Of a DNA stretch of 9,520 bases, positions 6,846-9,520 are shown one piece after another; the stretch's first letter is position 1, and each line of letters begins with the position of its first letter. The notes under the pieces were generated by a model. The model did not search any database, had not been told where the DNA came from, and saw only the letters and a program-made list of their open reading frames with translations. Origin of the DNA: Anaerohabitans sp036788095. Lineage in GTDB: Bacteria > Zhuqueibacterota > Zhuqueibacteria > Residuimicrobiales > Residuimicrobiaceae. The stretch covers positions 1 through 9,520 of the forward strand of contig DAIQOA010000164.1 in assembly GCA_036788095.1 (NCBI GenBank), read 5' to 3'. A program made the position numbers and the translations under genes.

Positions 6846-7474
6846 TGCCCAAATACATTTGTGTCGAAGGCGTGATCGGCGCCGGCAAGACCAGCATGGC
6901 TCGATTGCTGGGGGAGCGGATGAATGCGCGGGTGATTTATGAAAAACCGGAAGAGAATCCTTTTCTCGCGGACTTTTACAAAGACCCGGCGCGGTATGCG
7001 TTCCAGGTACAGCTGTTTTTTCTCCTCAGCCGCTATCGTCAGCAGCAGGAGAGTCTGCAGCCTGATTTGTTCCAACCAGCCACGGTTTCGGATTATCTTT
7101 TTGCCAAGGACCGCATCTTTGCGCATCTAAACCTCGAAGACCGCGAGTTGTTTCTCTATGACCGGGTGGCGGGATTATTGGAGCGGGATATTCTCAAACC
7201 CGATCTGGTCGTCTATCTGCAATCCTCGATCGAACGGCTGATGGCCAACATTCAAAAGCGCGGACGCTCATACGAAAAAGAGATGTCGGAGGAGTACATC
7301 CGTTCTTTGAACGAGGCCTACAATCGTTTTTTCTTTCATTATTCCGATACGCCCCTGTTGGTCGTCAACAGCGCCTTGATCGATTTTGTCAACAACCGCG
7401 AACATCTGGATGAACTGGTAAATCAGATTTTGCGGCCCCATTCCGGGATCGAATATTATTCGCCCGCTCGCTGA
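6842..7474 (+). CDS. Deoxynucleoside kinase (dCK/dGK family)
   Basis: This 210-residue protein belongs to the deoxynucleoside kinase family, which phosphorylates deoxynucleosides at the 5' position for nucleotide salvage in the cytoplasm. Visible features are the P-loop GVIGAGKTS (residues 10-18), the family box YEKPEENPFLADFYKDP followed by YAFQVQLFFLLSRY, then SDYLFAKDRIFA, and the lid-region RGRSYEKE with its arginines. The length is typical. The start overlaps the folK stop by four bases (ATGA), with AAGGA ten bases upstream; a second ATG immediately follows and would drop one residue. The base specificity (adenosine, guanosine, cytidine or thymidine type) cannot be read from the sequence. 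The folK-kinase pairing recurs in Bacteroidetes and relatives and links folate and nucleotide precursor supply. Confidence 0.9.
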   Translation: MMPKYICVEGVIGAGKTSMARLLGERMNARVIYEKPEENPFLADFYKDPARYAFQVQLFFLLSRYRQQQESLQPDLFQPATVSDYLFAKDRIFAHLNLEDRELFLYDRVAGLLERDILKPDLVVYLQSSIERLMANIQKRGRSYEKEMSEEYIRSLNEAYNRFFFHYSDTPLLVVNSALIDFVNNREHLDELVNQILRPHSGIEYYSPAR

Positions 7475-7588
7475 CCCGCCTCGGCGTTCGCCGACCCGGC
7501 CGGAGAGGACACGGCGATGATCCTGCGCCGGCTGCCGGGCACGATATTCGAATCCACAATCCATTAACATCGAAAACCAGAGTGGCAC

Positions 7589-7771
7589 ATGTTCTTCCAA
7601 TTGCTCATCCTGATCATTCTGTTTTATGTGATCAACAAAATCTTTAAATACGTGTTTGGCCGGACGCCGCCGCCACGCGATCAGGAGGTGCGCGGTCAAG
7701 CTCACTCCAAACCCCTTGATGTAACGGAATCAGACATTGAAGATGTCGAGTATAAAGACTTGCCGAAATAA
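7589..7771 (+). CDS. Small single-pass membrane protein of unknown function
   Basis: This 60-residue protein starts directly with a hydrophobic segment (residues about 2-21, FFQLLILIILFYVINKIF), followed by a basic stretch (KIFKYVFGR) that should face the cytoplasm. A Pro-rich and polar linker leads to an acidic end (DVTESDIEDVEYKDLPK). The layout recalls short FCB-group membrane proteins with an acidic, Tyr-containing tail, such as DUF4834, but I cannot assign a family by eye. The ribosome-binding site is weak (AGAG, six bases upstream). It lies 114 bases after the kinase and 12 bases before the ABC transporter in the same reading frame, so it probably shares a transcript with the transporter. 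No function is claimed. Confidence 0.72.
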   Translation: MFFQLLILIILFYVINKIFKYVFGRTPPPRDQEVRGQAHSKPLDVTESDIEDVEYKDLPK

Positions 7772-7783
7772 GCCATCACCCCT

Positions 7784-9520
7784 ATGAAACTCTATCTGCG
7801 CATACTTGCCTATATCAAGCCGTACTGGGCGCATCTCCTGGGATCGCTGGTATGCATCCTTTTCTTCACTCTGTTCAACAGCGTTTTGACCCTGTCGGTT
7901 ATCCCCTTTTTAAACACGATCTTCAGCCAGGAGCAGCAAGCGCCGCCGGCCGTGACCGCCGCGATTCACGCCGCCGCTTCTCCGGCAGCGCCGGCAGCCG
8001 GCAAATGGCTGCAGGCCAAGGATCAGGCCAAGGAGTGGGTCTATGACCGGTTGATCGGCAGAGACCGGCAACGGGCCCTGCAGCGGCTGTGCCTGCTCAT
8101 TGTGATGCTCTTTTTTCTCAAGAGCGTGTTCGATTATCTGCAGGCCTATTTTATGGCGTTCGTGGAACAGGGCGTGATCCGCGACATACGCAATGATCTG
8201 TACCGACACATCAACCGGCTGTCGCTGGACTTTTATCATCGCACCCGCGCGGGGCAGATCATCTCCCGCATCACCAACGACGTCACGTTGGTGAACAGCA
8301 GCATCTCGGCAGGATTCGTCACTCTGATCAAAAATCCGTTGATGCTGATCGCCGCGCTGACCCTGGCAATCACCCTGAGCTGGCGGCTCACCCTCGTCGC
8401 CTTTCTGGTGGCGCCGTTCAGCATGGCGATCATCGGCTGGATCGGCGTACGGTTGCGCAAGGAGAGCACCATCTCCCAGGAACGTATGGCGGACCTGACT
8501 TCCACCTTGCAGGAGACCGTATCCGGCGTCCGGGTCGTTAAAGCCTTTGCCATGGAAAACTTTGAGATCCGTAAATTTAAAAACGAGACCGATCGTTATT
8601 TTCGCTCTCTGCTCAAGATCACCCGCACGCGCAACTTGTCCTCACCGTTGACCGAGTTCCTCGCCGCCGGCGTGGCCGTGGGGATTCTCTGGTTCGGCGG
8701 CCGCCAGGTCTTGGCAGGACAGATGCTGGCGCCGGAGGAATTCGTCGGTTTTCTCCTGATCGCTTTCTCCATGATGCAGCCGATCAAAGAACTCTCCAGC
8801 GTGCACAACCGCATTCAGGAGGGATTGGCTGCCGCGGAACGTATTTTTCATGTCCTGGATCTCAAGCCCACGGTGCAGAACCGCGTCCATCCCATCCCCA
8901 TGGTCGACTTTGCCTCAGCCATCGCTTTTGAGCAGGTCTTCTTTGGGTATCATCGGGATCGGTTGGTGCTGAAAGACATCACGCTCAAGATCAACAAGGG
9001 CGAATGCCTGGCCATCGTCGGGCCCAGCGGCGGCGGCAAATCCACACTGGTGGATCTGGTGCCGCGCTTTTACGATCCACTAAAGGGCCGGATCACCTTG
9101 GACGGACAAGACCTGCGCGATCTGGAGTTGAACCATCTGCGCCGGCTCATGGGCATCGTCACCCAGGAGACTATTCTTTTCAATGATTCGGTGATGCGCA
9201 ACATCGCCTACGGACTGGAGGACAAGACTCTGGACGAGGTGATGGAAGCGGCCAAGGTTGCCAACGCCCATGACTTTATCTCCCAGCTGCCGCAGGGGTA
9301 CGACACCAATATCGGTGAACGCGGGGTTACGCTCTCGGGCGGGCAACGCCAGCGCATCGCCATCGCACGCGCGGTTTTAAAAAACCCGCCGATCCTCATT
9401 CTCGATGAAGCGACCTCTGCGCTGGACACCGAATCGGAAATACTGGTTCAACAGGCCATCGAAAGGCTGATGAAGCACCGTACATCGTTCGTGATCGCCC
9501 ACCGTTTGTCCACCGTGCTC
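7784..9520 (+). CDS. ABC transporter, permease-ATPase fusion, MsbA-like lipid exporter (C-terminus off window)
   Basis: The 579 residues in the window hold a type I exporter half-transporter: a six-helix membrane domain (about 15-340) and most of the ATPase domain (about 385 onward). ATPase motifs are complete: Walker A GPSGGGKST (413-421), Q-loop Gln461, signature LSGGQ (517-521), Walker B ILILDE with Asp541 and Glu542, and switch His573. In the membrane domain, LSLDFYHRTRAGQIISRITND (about 147-167) is the coupling-helix region of lipid exporters. It likely acts as a homodimer in the inner membrane flipping lipid A core or a related lipid; another lipid or drug substrate is possible. The loop between helices 1 and 2 is enlarged and Ala/Pro-rich (about 48-97). 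No Shine-Dalgarno precedes the ATG, which lies 12 bases after the stop of the small upstream gene, suggesting coupling. Only the last few tens of residues are missing. Confidence 0.93.
   Translation, partial: MKLYLRILAYIKPYWAHLLGSLVCILFFTLFNSVLTLSVIPFLNTIFSQEQQAPPAVTAAIHAAASPAAPAAGKWLQAKDQAKEWVYDRLIGRDRQRALQRLCLLIVMLFFLKSVFDYLQAYFMAFVEQGVIRDIRNDLYRHINRLSLDFYHRTRAGQIISRITNDVTLVNSSISAGFVTLIKNPLMLIAALTLAITLSWRLTLVAFLVAPFSMAIIGWIGVRLRKESTISQERMADLTSTLQETVSGVRVVKAFAMENFEIRKFKNETDRYFRSLLKITRTRNLSSPLTEFLAAGVAVGILWFGGRQVLAGQMLAPEEFVGFLLIAFSMMQPIKELSSVHNRIQEGLAAAERIFHVLDLKPTVQNRVHPIPMVDFASAIAFEQVFFGYHRDRLVLKDITLKINKGECLAIVGPSGGGKSTLVDLVPRFYDPLKGRITLDGQDLRDLELNHLRRLMGIVTQETILFNDSVMRNIAYGLEDKTLDEVMEAAKVANAHDFISQLPQGYDTNIGERGVTLSGGQRQRIAIARAVLKNPPILILDEATSALDTESEILVQQAIERLMKHRTSFVIAHRLSTVL

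Noticed and set aside
7481..7494. The palindrome TCGGCGTTCGCCGA as a terminator after the kinase gene
   Set aside because: The stem is only 5-6 bp with a tiny loop, and no T-run follows.

Overview
The window is a piece of a bacterial chromosome or draft contig. One very large secreted protein runs leftward and is cut by the left edge. Five genes run rightward, the last cut by the right edge. A short AT-rich divergent promoter region separates the two groups. I see no tRNA, rRNA, CRISPR array, insertion sequence or phage gene.

Three things suggest a member of the FCB group (Bacteroidetes and relatives, possibly a lineage such as KSB1): a folK-deoxynucleoside kinase pair, an MsbA-type exporter with the enlarged first external loop I associate with that group, and a secreted protein built of FG-GAP, ASPIC/UnbV and Ig-like modules. 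This is inference; no marker gene is present. A 100-N placeholder flanked by an exact 55-base duplication shows that the window comes from a scaffolded draft assembly, probably a metagenome bin.

Left region (1 to about 5552, minus strand): a single open frame of at least 1850 codons. Its order is signal peptide, SGNH/GDSL hydrolase with all catalytic blocks, a seven-bladed FG-GAP/VCBS propeller with seven intact calcium loops, an ASPIC/UnbV domain, then a stalk of nine Big_1-like Ig modules. The first Ig module is split by an inserted jelly-roll carbohydrate-binding-like module. It looks like an exported esterase carried on a long stalk. The C-terminus, which would show how it is anchored or secreted, lies outside the window.

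Centre (about 5553-5792): leader and divergent promoters. Two perfect TTGACA -35 boxes form the arms of an 8-bp inverted repeat, one facing each way.

Right region (5793-9520, plus strand): folB (interrupted only by the assembly gap), folK and a deoxynucleoside kinase form a tight overlapping cluster joining folate and nucleotide precursor supply. A 60-residue single-pass membrane protein follows, then an MsbA-like lipid-exporter ABC transporter truncated at the right edge.
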